DNA of 11,455 nt from Spirochaetaceae bacterium (GTDB lineage Bacteria > Spirochaetota > Spirochaetia > Treponematales > Breznakiellaceae): contig JAITAM010000115.1 in NCBI GenBank assembly GCA_031284085.1, positions 1 through 11,455 of the forward strand. The letters are read 5' to 3'. Position 1 is the stretch's first letter. Every line of letters begins with the position of its first letter. A program made the position numbers and the translations under genes. Shown in pieces: positions 1-5,791 of the stretch. A model generated the notes under the pieces. It ran no database searches and had not been told where the DNA came from. It worked only from the letters and a program-made list of their open reading frames with translations.

Positions 1-7
1 CCTCCCA

Positions 8-55
8 CCCAAAGGGTCAGACCTCTTCCCGCTCCTATCAGGCAAAAAGCCGTAC
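8..55 (+). repeat. Dispersed repeat, copy A (left direct repeat)
   Basis: These 48 bp recur exactly at 476-523, 468 bp further on, and in diverged form at about 7768-7809. The segment contains the small palindrome GGTCAGACC (15-23) and the shared stretch GGCAAAAAGCCGTAC. Beyond position 55 the resemblance to copy B fades quickly: only scraps such as GATAC and the following purine-rich segment remain. The bases before position 8 also resemble those before copy B. Copy A could therefore itself follow another tandem array lying outside the window, which is inference. Nothing suggests coding: on the reverse strand the frame seen in copies B and C is shifted by one base here. Confidence 0.85.
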
Positions 56-91
56 TCCGCCTTTGATACCAGAGACGTAACATTGAAGCCC

Positions 92-113
92 GCTGGCAGG
101 TCAGACCTCCAGC
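92..113. repeat. Hairpin containing the GGTCAGACC palindrome
   Basis: GCTGG (92-96) pairs with CCAGC (109-113), and inside it AGGT (98-101) pairs with ACCT (105-108), with one bulged C at 97 and a three-base loop. The core is the same GGTCAGACC palindrome found in the dispersed repeat at 15-23 and 483-491, so this is probably a fragment of the same repeat family placed just before the tandem array. It could be a recombination or protein-binding site; function unknown. Confidence 0.5.
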
Positions 114-128
114 CTTCATAGCCTTCAT

Positions 129-473
129 TATGCGATGGAAGCTCTCCACATTATGCAGTGGAAGCTCTCCACACTATGCAGTGGAAGCTCTCCACACTAT
201 GCAGTGGAAGCTCTCCACACTATGCAGTGGAAGCTCTCCACACTATGCAGTGGAAGCTCTCCACACTACGCGATGGAAGCTCTCCACACTACGCGATGGA
301 AGCTCTCCACATTACGCGGTGGAAGCCCTCCACACTACGCGATGGAACACCTCCACACTACGCGATGGAAGCTCTCCACATTACGCGGTGGAAGCTCTCC
401 ACACTACGCGATGGAAGCTCTCCACATTACGCGGTGGAAGCTCTCCACATTACGCGGTGGAAGCTCTCCTCCT
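129..473. repeat. 23-bp tandem repeat array, 15 units
   Basis: Fourteen full units and one decayed unit follow each other with an exact 23-bp period. Each unit reads TAYGCRRTGG (with GA, AG or GG at the variable pair) and then AAGCTCTCCACAY. In the GTGG-type units GTGGA and TCCAC form a 5-bp inverted repeat around AGCTC. Units 1-6 carry TATGC and units 7-15 carry TACGC, so the array has two blocks. Units 7-9 and 10-12 repeat the same pattern of variants (GAT..CAC, GAT..CAT, GGT..CAC), a 69-bp higher-order repeat. Unit 10 has AACACC in place of AAGCTC. The last unit decays into the flanking dispersed repeat. All three forward frames are open across it only because the unit contains no stop in any phase and 23 is not a multiple of 3. 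No start signal or recognisable protein supports coding. It is likely variable in length between strains (inference). Confidence 0.95.
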
Positions 474-579
474 AGCCCAAAGGGTCAGACCTCTTCCCGC
501 TCCTATCAGGCAAAAAGCCGTACGCCCGTTCCCGATACAACAACCTTTGAAACAGCCTGTGGCTGCTTTGAAACAAAGC
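472..579 (+). repeat. Dispersed repeat, copy B (right direct repeat)
   Basis: This copy begins with CTAGCCCAAA (472-481), continues through the 48 bp shared with copy A (476-523), and then through a stretch shared with copy C (GATACAACAACCTTTGAAACA and following). It carries two small hairpins: CAGCC-TGT-GGCTG (553-565) and GCTTTG-AAA-CAAAGC (565-579). The right end differs from copy C, so one of them is truncated or rearranged. On the reverse strand copies B and C share a short peptide reading (RLFQRLLYRER), but copy A breaks that frame, so I treat it as a non-coding element. Confidence 0.75.
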
Positions 580-606
580 TGGCGTGCTGGCGCGAGATTT
601 AGAAAG

Positions 607-635
607 TTGCCTATAGGAAAGATTTACAGTATCGT
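607..635 (+). promoter_or_regulatory. Possible promoter for the FapA-family gene
   Basis: TTGCCT (607-612) and TATCGT (630-635) are separated by 17 bp, each matching four of six sigma-70 consensus bases. The start codon lies 25 bp after the -10 box and the ribosome-binding GGAG is at 651-654. The match is modest. The gene may instead be read mainly from a promoter upstream of the window. Confidence 0.3.
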
Positions 636-660
636 ATAGAATAGTGGGACGGAGCAAATT

Positions 661-2619
661 ATGATTGATTTTATTCAGTTACAGAAAATTATAAAAGACC
701 AGTTGGATCAGGACCGACTGGTAAAGACTATTGATGTGTCCGCTATTACTCTGGAAATGGCAATTAACGAGGCTTCAACCCTGCTTGATATGCCGCAACG
801 GAAGTTGGAATACGAGATTGTTCAGCAGGGTTCAAGCGGCTTCCTTGGCATGGGAAAAAAAGAGTGGAAAATACGTGCGTATCCACGCCTCGTGCTAAAA
901 AAAGATACTGCGGAATCCATTCTTGCCAATACAGTCGCTTTGGAACAGGAAAAAGTCATACAGGATAAGGACGGCGGGGCTTTTGTGCATAAGACGCTTG
1001 ACGGCGTCATGCTTAAAGTAACAGCTCCTCAAGGCAACGGGAAACGGGTTACCGATTATCAGGCGCTTCATGCCTTGAAAATCCGTGATGCTGTAAGCTT
1101 TGATGAAAAAATAGTCCATGCCATAGTTGAAGATGCTGAGGGTCAGTACATTAAAGTGGGAACATTTGATCACAAGTACAGCGAAGATAGTATGATCAAT
1201 GTTGAAATCTCAGCGGATGAAATGAAAGCTTTTATTATAGTAACGCCGCCCGGCCCGCGCGGCTGCGATCTATCGCTTGAAACCATAATAAGCTTCTTGA
1301 AAAATAATAAAGTTGTTATGGGGATTAAAGAGGAGGCCTTGCGGGACTTTATCGACACCCCTGTATACCGCCAGCCGGTCGTTGCCGCCGAGGGAATAGA
1401 GCCTAAAAACGGCGAAAGTGCCTACATGGAATACTACTTTAGAACGGATCAGTCCAAGATTCAGCTTCGAGAAAGCAATTCCGGTAATATTGATTTTAAG
1501 GAACTGAATATTATTCAGAATGTCGTTGAGAATCAGATTTTAGCAAAGAAAATACATGCTACAGAAGGTATTACGGGGCGCACCGTTACCGGCAAGTTTA
1601 CCCACTCAAAGAATGGCGTTGACATTGAGCTGCCGCTTGGCAAAAACGTACAAGCAGCCAGCGACGGCGACACCGTTCTTGCAGCCATCAACGGGCAAGT
1701 GGTTCTTGTCAACGGCAAAGTCAACGTAGAGCCTGTCTTTACAGTTCAGGGGAATGTCAATCTCAAAACCGGTAACATTACCTTCCTTGGGACTGTGGTG
1801 GTTACGGGCAACGTGGAAGACTCTTTTTCAGTCAAAGCCACCGGTAATATTGAGGTAAACGGCACGGTTGAAAGAGCGGAGCTTGAGGCTGAAGGCGATA
1901 TTATTGTCCATCAGGGCATTACCGGCAAAGGAACCGGCACTGTGCGTGCGGGCAAGTCGATCTGGGCGCGGTTTATTGAGAATGCCATTATTGACGCCGG
2001 AAATACCGTTATAGTCAGCGACGGTATCGTCAATTCTAAAGTCGATGCCAACAAGCGCATTATATGCCACGGGAAAAGAGCGCACATTGTCGGCGGCCAC
2101 CTACGCGCATCGGAGGAGATATCTGCGCTCAACATAGGCAGCCTGTCAACCGGCACGGAAACGCTCTGCGAGGTAGGTATCGATCCCAAAAAGAAAGAGC
2201 AGCTTGACACGCTTCTTGAGCATAAAGGCGCCATTGAAAAAGAGCTGGAGGACATACAGCTTAATATACAAACCTTGATCAATATACAAAAACAGCGCAA
2301 GAAGCTTCCGGAGGACAAAGAGCAGTATATGCGCAGCCTTGGGGAACGGCGCTTCACTTTGAGCGAGGATTTGCAAAAGACCAACGAGGAGATTATCGAG
2401 CTTCAGGAGTTCCTTGCCAATATTACGGTGAATGGGAAAGTCTCCGCCGGCAATAAGATATTCCCCGGCGTAAAAATTGTCATCAAAGATATTGTTGAAA
2501 ATGTCCGTACAGAATATAAATCGACAAGCTTTACCCTTGAGAACGGCTTGATACGTTCCGGTAAATATGAAGAGCCGGATAAAGATTCGATTAAAGGGCC
2601 TGAAGGGTACATTGAATAG
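661..2619 (+). CDS. FapA-family (DUF342) protein with N-terminal Jag_N domain
   Basis: A 652-residue protein that I place in the FapA/DUF342 family. Residues about 21-73 look like a Jag_N domain, ending in the motif GSSGFLGMGKKEWKIRA. Residues about 100-260 form the FapA N-terminal region, containing TPPGPRGCDLSLE. From about 265 to 500 comes a long Gly/Val/Asn-rich stretch of short beta-strand repeats (TVQGNVN, VTGNVEDSFSVKATGNIEVNG), typical of the family's beta-helix. Residues about 510-600 are charged and predicted coiled coil, followed by a short beta tail. No signal peptide or membrane segment is seen, so it is cytoplasmic. In Bacillus FapA is a polymerisation/localisation-type protein. 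In clostridia and treponemes DUF342 genes commonly lie next to sigma-28 and late flagellar genes, and the next two genes here support that link. The biochemical role is not established. The ATG has GGAG six bases upstream. Confidence 0.85.
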   Translation: MIDFIQLQKIIKDQLDQDRLVKTIDVSAITLEMAINEASTLLDMPQRKLEYEIVQQGSSGFLGMGKKEWKIRAYPRLVLKKDTAESILANTVALEQEKVIQDKDGGAFVHKTLDGVMLKVTAPQGNGKRVTDYQALHALKIRDAVSFDEKIVHAIVEDAEGQYIKVGTFDHKYSEDSMINVEISADEMKAFIIVTPPGPRGCDLSLETIISFLKNNKVVMGIKEEALRDFIDTPVYRQPVVAAEGIEPKNGESAYMEYYFRTDQSKIQLRESNSGNIDFKELNIIQNVVENQILAKKIHATEGITGRTVTGKFTHSKNGVDIELPLGKNVQAASDGDTVLAAINGQVVLVNGKVNVEPVFTVQGNVNLKTGNITFLGTVVVTGNVEDSFSVKATGNIEVNGTVERAELEAEGDIIVHQGITGKGTGTVRAGKSIWARFIENAIIDAGNTVIVSDGIVNSKVDANKRIICHGKRAHIVGGHLRASEEISALNIGSLSTGTETLCEVGIDPKKKEQLDTLLEHKGAIEKELEDIQLNIQTLINIQKQRKKLPEDKEQYMRSLGERRFTLSEDLQKTNEEIIELQEFLANITVNGKVSAGNKIFPGVKIVIKDIVENVRTEYKSTSFTLENGLIRSGKYEEPDKDSIKGPEGYIE

Positions 2620-2630
2620 CGCTAAGAGAG

Positions 2631-2661
2631 TCATAAACGCCACTAATAAATACGTTTATGA
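2631..2661. promoter_or_regulatory. Inverted repeat between the FapA gene and the small ORF
   Basis: TCATAAACG (2631-2639) and CGTTTATGA (2653-2661) are perfect 9-bp inverted repeats with a 13-base loop in the 71-bp gap between two co-directional genes. No T-run follows, so it is not a normal terminator. It could be an mRNA processing or stability hairpin that sets relative expression within the operon, or an operator. An ATG at 2658 lies in the right arm but has no ribosome-binding site. Confidence 0.6.
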
Positions 2662-2690
2662 ACGAGTTAAGGTATTATAAGGAGGAAGCT

Positions 2691-3023
2691 ATGGCGGTGC
2701 AGCCTATTGATCTGCAAACTGTGTTTACCCAAGTTGACAAAATCGGCAAAGAACAGGCTTCTTTGCGGGAAGGGACGAGTCTCCATCAGGCTATTGTTGG
2801 AGAGCAGGCGCAAAGAAAGCTTGCGGAACAGATAAAAAGCGTCAATGAAGTACAGAACATGGGGCAGGGCATTGAAACGGTGAAGGATAGAGGGAGCCGG
2901 CACGAGAAAAAGGAAAATGCGGCTCAAGAGCATGATAAAAAAGAAAAAGCAAAGCCGTACCAAGCGGGCAAAGCGGTTTTCAAAGACCCTGCTTTGGGCA
3001 AGAACGTTGATTTTAGCGGCTGA
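2691..3023 (+). CDS. Small hydrophilic protein of unknown function
   Basis: A 110-residue protein that I do not recognise as a characterised family. I chose the ATG at 2691 because AGGAGG (2680-2685) sits five bases before it. An in-frame ATG at 2658 would add 11 residues but lies inside an inverted repeat and lacks such a site. The N-terminus (MAVQPIDLQTVFTQVDKIGKEQ) is amphipathic and looks like a conserved binding motif. The middle is glutamine- and charge-rich, probably helical. Residues about 65-95 are strongly charged (HEKKENAAQEHDKKEKAKP), and the end is GKAVFKDPALGKNVDFSG. No signal peptide, membrane segment or cysteine is present. Its place between the FapA-family gene and a SwrB-like gene suggests a motility-related accessory or adaptor role (inference). 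Confidence 0.75.
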   Translation: MAVQPIDLQTVFTQVDKIGKEQASLREGTSLHQAIVGEQAQRKLAEQIKSVNEVQNMGQGIETVKDRGSRHEKKENAAQEHDKKEKAKPYQAGKAVFKDPALGKNVDFSG

Positions 3024-3032
3024 CGATAGTTT

Positions 3033-3539
3033 ATGAACTTGTCTCTCATTTTATCCGGCATAAGCCTTGCGCTCTGTGTTTTGTTTTGGCTTTTTGCCGG
3101 AGCCTATCTTAAAAAAAGAACCGGAGAGAAACGCATTCTTGCGGAATTCAGAGAAGAAATCGCCGCATTGATTAAAGAAATTGATATGGTAACTGATCGG
3201 GACAGCCTTTTAATAGAGGAACGGGCCAAGCGCCTGAAAACTCTTTTGGAGGACGTGGACAAACGCATTGCCACGTACACCCGCGAGGTATCACGCGGGC
3301 TTTTTCAAGAGGCGGTTTATACCGCCTTTGACAAAAAAGCCCCCTCTATTCAAAGGGAGGCTGCGCCTCCTCTTCCCTCCATACGCGTAACGGAAGAACC
3401 GATCAAGTCGGAGCCGCCTCTTACCGCGCAAGCAGTTGCGCTTGCGAAAGCGGGTCTGTCTCCGTCGCTTATAGCCAATCGGCTTGGAATGAGCCGTGCG
3501 GAAGTAGACTTAGCCTTAGCGCTTTCGGCCTCCGACTAA
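3033..3539 (+). CDS. SwrB-like single-pass membrane protein with C-terminal HTH-like segment
   Basis: A 168-residue protein. Residues 4-25 form one hydrophobic N-terminal segment. Residues about 30-95 are a charged helical, probably coiled-coil region. Residues about 103-130 are a Pro-rich linker. Residues 134-164 (ending LGMSRAEVDLALAL) resemble a helix-turn-helix. This plan matches the SwrB/DUF6115 and DUF2802-type proteins encoded near sigD in Bacillus and clostridia. SwrB in Bacillus promotes assembly of the flagellar export apparatus. The HTH-like segment in a membrane-anchored protein need not bind DNA. The gene starts 9 bp after the previous stop, and I see no good ribosome-binding site, so translation is probably coupled. 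The family call is from architecture and motif memory only. Confidence 0.65.
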   Translation: MNLSLILSGISLALCVLFWLFAGAYLKKRTGEKRILAEFREEIAALIKEIDMVTDRDSLLIEERAKRLKTLLEDVDKRIATYTREVSRGLFQEAVYTAFDKKAPSIQREAAPPLPSIRVTEEPIKSEPPLTAQAVALAKAGLSPSLIANRLGMSRAEVDLALALSASD

Positions 3540-3545
3540 CGCGCC

Positions 3546-3822
3546 CTTTGAGCTAGAATAATCTCCCTTTGAGCTAGAATAATCTCCCTTTGAGCTAGAA
3601 TAATCTCCTTCTGAGCTAGAATAATCTCCCTCTGAGCTAGAATAATCTCCCTTTGAGCTAGAATAATCTCCCTCCGAGCTAGAATAATCTCCCTTTGAGC
3701 TAGAATAATCTCCCTCCGAGCTAGAATAATCTCCTTCTGAGCTAGAATAATCTCCTTCTGAGCTAGAATAATCTCCCTCCGAGCTAGAATAATCTCCCTC
3801 CGAGCTAGAATAATCTCCCTCT
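3546..3822. repeat. 21-bp tandem repeat array, 13 units with invariant 17-bp core
   Basis: Starting six bases after the SwrB-like stop codon, the 17-bp core GAGCTAGAATAATCTCC occurs 13 times without a single change (starts at 3550, 3571, 3592 and so on every 21 bp to 3802). The four bases between cores vary among CTTT (4), CTCC (4), TTCT (3) and CTCT (2), counting the spacer after each core; all are pyrimidines. Each core contains TAGAAT, five of six matches to a -10 box. The period equals two turns of B-DNA, so identical sites would face the same side of the helix. On the reverse strand the period of 7 codons gives an open frame of REIILAQ-like heptads, which I regard as incidental. The array is unrelated in sequence to the 23-bp array. 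Confidence 0.95.
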
Positions 3823-3830
3823 GAGAGGGA
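3816..3830 (+). terminator. Possible weak terminator at the end of the 21-bp array
   Basis: TCCCTC (3816-3821) and GAGGGA (3825-3830) form a 6-bp stem with a three-base loop, followed by AAATTTTCTC. It is the only hairpin candidate between the rightward FapA cluster and the next promoter at 3860. The T-run is short and separated from the stem by three A, so this is weak. Confidence 0.3.
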
Positions 3831-3859
3831 AAATTTTCTCTAGTAGTATAAAAATCCAC

Positions 3860-3888
3860 TTGACAAAACTTTCTCGTTTTGCTATTGT
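3860..3888 (+). promoter_or_regulatory. Strong promoter of the ABC transporter operon
   Basis: TTGACA (3860-3865) is a perfect -35 box and TATTGT (3883-3888) a good -10 box, with the ideal 17-bp spacing. Transcription should begin near 3895, about 28 bases before the binding-protein start codon. The -10 box is also the left edge of a perfect palindrome. Confidence 0.8.
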
Positions 3889-3908
3889 TTCTTTACAAAG
3901 AAACAATA
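3883..3908. promoter_or_regulatory. 26-bp perfect palindrome, probable operator
   Basis: TATTGTTTCTTT (3883-3894) and AAAGAAACAATA (3897-3908) are perfect 12-bp inverted repeats separated by AC. The palindrome covers the -10 box, the expected start site and the first transcribed bases, where a dimeric repressor would block initiation. As RNA it could also form a start-proximal hairpin, but the two-base loop is unfavourable, so a DNA operator is the better reading (inference). No regulator gene is in the window. Confidence 0.7.
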
Positions 3909-3922
3909 CCAGGAGGATTTTT

Positions 3923-4900
3923 ATGAAAAGGATTGTTGTTGTTGTAGGATTGTTGGCGCTGGCGGCTGCGGCGGTTAGCGCCGGCGGGAGAAAAGAGAGC
4001 AGCGGCGCTGAAAAGCAGTACCGGATTGGTTTTGTGCAGCTCATTGATAATCTTACATTCAAAGAGATGCGCGACGGCTTTTACGCGCGCATGGCGGAAC
4101 GGGGCTACGGTCAGGAGCGGGCGCTTATTACTTACAAAGATGCGCAGGGAGATATGGCAACCTTAAACACGATTTGTCAGGAGATGGCGGGCGGCAATTA
4201 TGATGCGGTCGTAACTTTGGCGACTCCTGCAACGCAGGCTTTTGTCAACTTGGAGAGCCCTAAGCCGGTGATTTTCATTTCTGTAGTGGACCCGGTTGCC
4301 GCCGGTATTATGGCAGCCATGGACAAGCCGAATAAAAACGCCACCGGCACTTCAAATTACATCCCGGTAGACTCCCTTTTTGAACTGGCCGACAAAATTA
4401 CCCCCGGTATCAAGACTTACGGGTTCATCTATAACCTAGGCGAAACCAATGCGGTCCTGACAATCAAGAGGGCGAAAGAGTATTTGGCCGAGCGGGGCAT
4501 TGCCTATCAAGAGATCACGGTGAGCAACTCCTCAGAAGTACAGCAAGCCGCAGAAGCCCTTGCGCGGCGGGTGGATTCGATCTTTATTCCCAACGATTCC
4601 CTTGTGGTTCAGGCCATGCCGCAGATTGTCGAGACTGCCAATAACGAAAAAATCCCCGTGTACGGCACCGCCTTGACCCATGTGAACGGAGGCGCTCTTG
4701 CAACGGTTGGCATAAGCGATTTTCTCATCGGGGCGCGCTCGGCGGATATGCTCATCGAGTACCTTGAAGGCAAGCCCATTGCCTCTATTCCTGCCGTAAC
4801 TTTTGATAATCTTTACACCATTATCAACGATACAACCGCTCAGACTTTGGGCATTACCATACCGCAGGAATTTGCCGGCGCCACGCGGATTTCAAAATAA
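3923..4900 (+). CDS. ABC transporter substrate-binding protein (TrpX / ABC_sub_bind type)
   Basis: A 325-residue periplasmic binding protein of the ABC_sub_bind (PF04392-type) family, which includes streptococcal TrpX. Residues 1-20 are a signal peptide (MKRIVVVVGLLALAAAAVSA) without a lipobox cysteine, so cleavage is probably by signal peptidase I and the protein soluble or loosely attached. Family-typical stretches follow: FISVVDPVAAGIM, TGTSNYIPV, GFIYNLGETNAV, IFIPNDSLVVQAMP, PVYGTALTHV and GISDFLIGARSADM. The ATG at 3923 has AGGAGGA at 3911-3917; upstream in-frame codons would place the start inside the promoter. The gene is first in a three-gene operon, with the permease ATG immediately after its stop codon. 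TrpX relatives bind tryptophan or tyrosine, but specificity varies, so the substrate here is uncertain. Confidence 0.88.
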   Translation: MKRIVVVVGLLALAAAAVSAGGRKESSGAEKQYRIGFVQLIDNLTFKEMRDGFYARMAERGYGQERALITYKDAQGDMATLNTICQEMAGGNYDAVVTLATPATQAFVNLESPKPVIFISVVDPVAAGIMAAMDKPNKNATGTSNYIPVDSLFELADKITPGIKTYGFIYNLGETNAVLTIKRAKEYLAERGIAYQEITVSNSSEVQQAAEALARRVDSIFIPNDSLVVQAMPQIVETANNEKIPVYGTALTHVNGGALATVGISDFLIGARSADMLIEYLEGKPIASIPAVTFDNLYTIINDTTAQTLGITIPQEFAGATRISK

Positions 4901-5791
4901 ATGAATGTACTTGGGACAGTCCAATTAGGTTTAATTTATACGCTCCTTGCCCTTGGGGTCTTTATCGCCTTTCGGGTAATGAACACGCCCGACCTTACGG
5001 CGGACGGCAGTTTTACCTTAGGGTTATGCGCCGGCGCTATAGCCGTTGCGGCAGGCCATCCGTTCTTAGGACTGCTCATAGCATTTGCAACTGGAGCTGC
5101 AGCAGGCATTGTAACAGGCCTTCTTCAGACTGCCGCCGGTATTCATCCGATTTTGGCCGGCATACTCACCATGACAGGCCTTTATAGTATTAACATTTTG
5201 GTCTTAGACGGCAGCCCGAACAAGAGTCTTATCGGAAGCGCTACAGTTTTTACTGTTCTCCAAGAGTTTTTTCCCGCCGCCTCCCGGCAAAGTATACGCC
5301 TGTGTTTTACTGCGCTTATAGCTGGGGCCGGCATTTTAGCCTTAATATGGTTTTTCAAAACCTCTCTTGGATTACAGATCCGTGCAACCGGCAGTAATAG
5401 AAAGATGGTGCGCTCCTCTTCTATCAATCCTGACAAGATGCAGGTGGCGGCGCTGGCTATTGCCAACGCGTATATAGGTCTTTCGGGGGGTATTCTTGCC
5501 CAATACCAAGGGTATGCGGATATTAACTCCGGTTCGGGCATTGTTATAATTGGATTAGCCTCAGTAATTATAGGAGAAACCCTGCTGCCTCTAAACGGTG
5601 TGGGAGCAGGGCTTGTCTCCGCATCTTTAGGCGCCATCTGTTACCGGTTTCTCATTGCGCTTGTCCTGTACCTTAATATTTTCCCCGCGTCGATGCTCAA
5701 ACTGCTTTCGGCATTCATCGTAGCTCTTGCTCTTTCCGCGCCGAAACTTAAAGTTTTAGTAAAGGCAAAGCGAGGAGGAGCTGGTGCTTAG
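4901..5791 (+). CDS. ABC transporter permease (TrpY-like)
   Basis: A 296-residue, highly hydrophobic inner-membrane protein with about eight to nine predicted membrane segments, of the BPD_transp_2 (branched-chain amino acid/ribose) permease type. Typical features are the N-terminal PDLTADGSFTLG stretch, the glycine-rich ILAGILTMTG helix and the cytoplasmic coupling loop LGLQIRATGSNRKMVRSSSI at about residues 156-175. The ATG directly abuts the binding-protein stop codon (4898-4900) with no separate strong ribosome-binding site, so translation is probably coupled. The last 8 bp overlap the ATPase gene, consistent with one transcript and a fixed stoichiometry. Confidence 0.88.
   Translation: MNVLGTVQLGLIYTLLALGVFIAFRVMNTPDLTADGSFTLGLCAGAIAVAAGHPFLGLLIAFATGAAAGIVTGLLQTAAGIHPILAGILTMTGLYSINILVLDGSPNKSLIGSATVFTVLQEFFPAASRQSIRLCFTALIAGAGILALIWFFKTSLGLQIRATGSNRKMVRSSSINPDKMQVAALAIANAYIGLSGGILAQYQGYADINSGSGIVIIGLASVIIGETLLPLNGVGAGLVSASLGAICYRFLIALVLYLNIFPASMLKLLSAFIVALALSAPKLKVLVKAKRGGAGA

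Noticed and set aside
130..639. Three overlapping forward open frames across the 23-bp array, encoding 23-residue peptide repeats
   Set aside because: All three phases are open because the unit has no stop in any phase and 23 is not a multiple of 3. There is no ribosome-binding site or known protein, and the three frames cannot all be genes.
472..657. Reverse-strand 61-residue frame sharing RLFQRLLYRER with a frame at 7720-7926
   Set aside because: The shared peptide follows from the shared dispersed repeat. Copy A carries a one-base shift in the same stretch, and neither frame has a convincing start or family match.
129..3822. CRISPR array
   Set aside because: The 23-bp units are contiguous with no spacers. 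The 17-bp cores have only 4-bp low-complexity linkers, and there are no cas genes.
3536..3859. Reverse-strand open frame of REIILAQ heptads over the 21-bp array
   Set aside because: The 21-bp period automatically keeps one frame open. The start would be a GTG without a ribosome-binding site, and the invariant core with drifting linkers fits DNA-level constraint better than a protein.
3860..3922. Upstream extension of the binding-protein gene (start at 3860)
   Set aside because: It would begin inside the -35 box and disrupt the signal peptide. The ATG at 3923 has an excellent ribosome-binding site.
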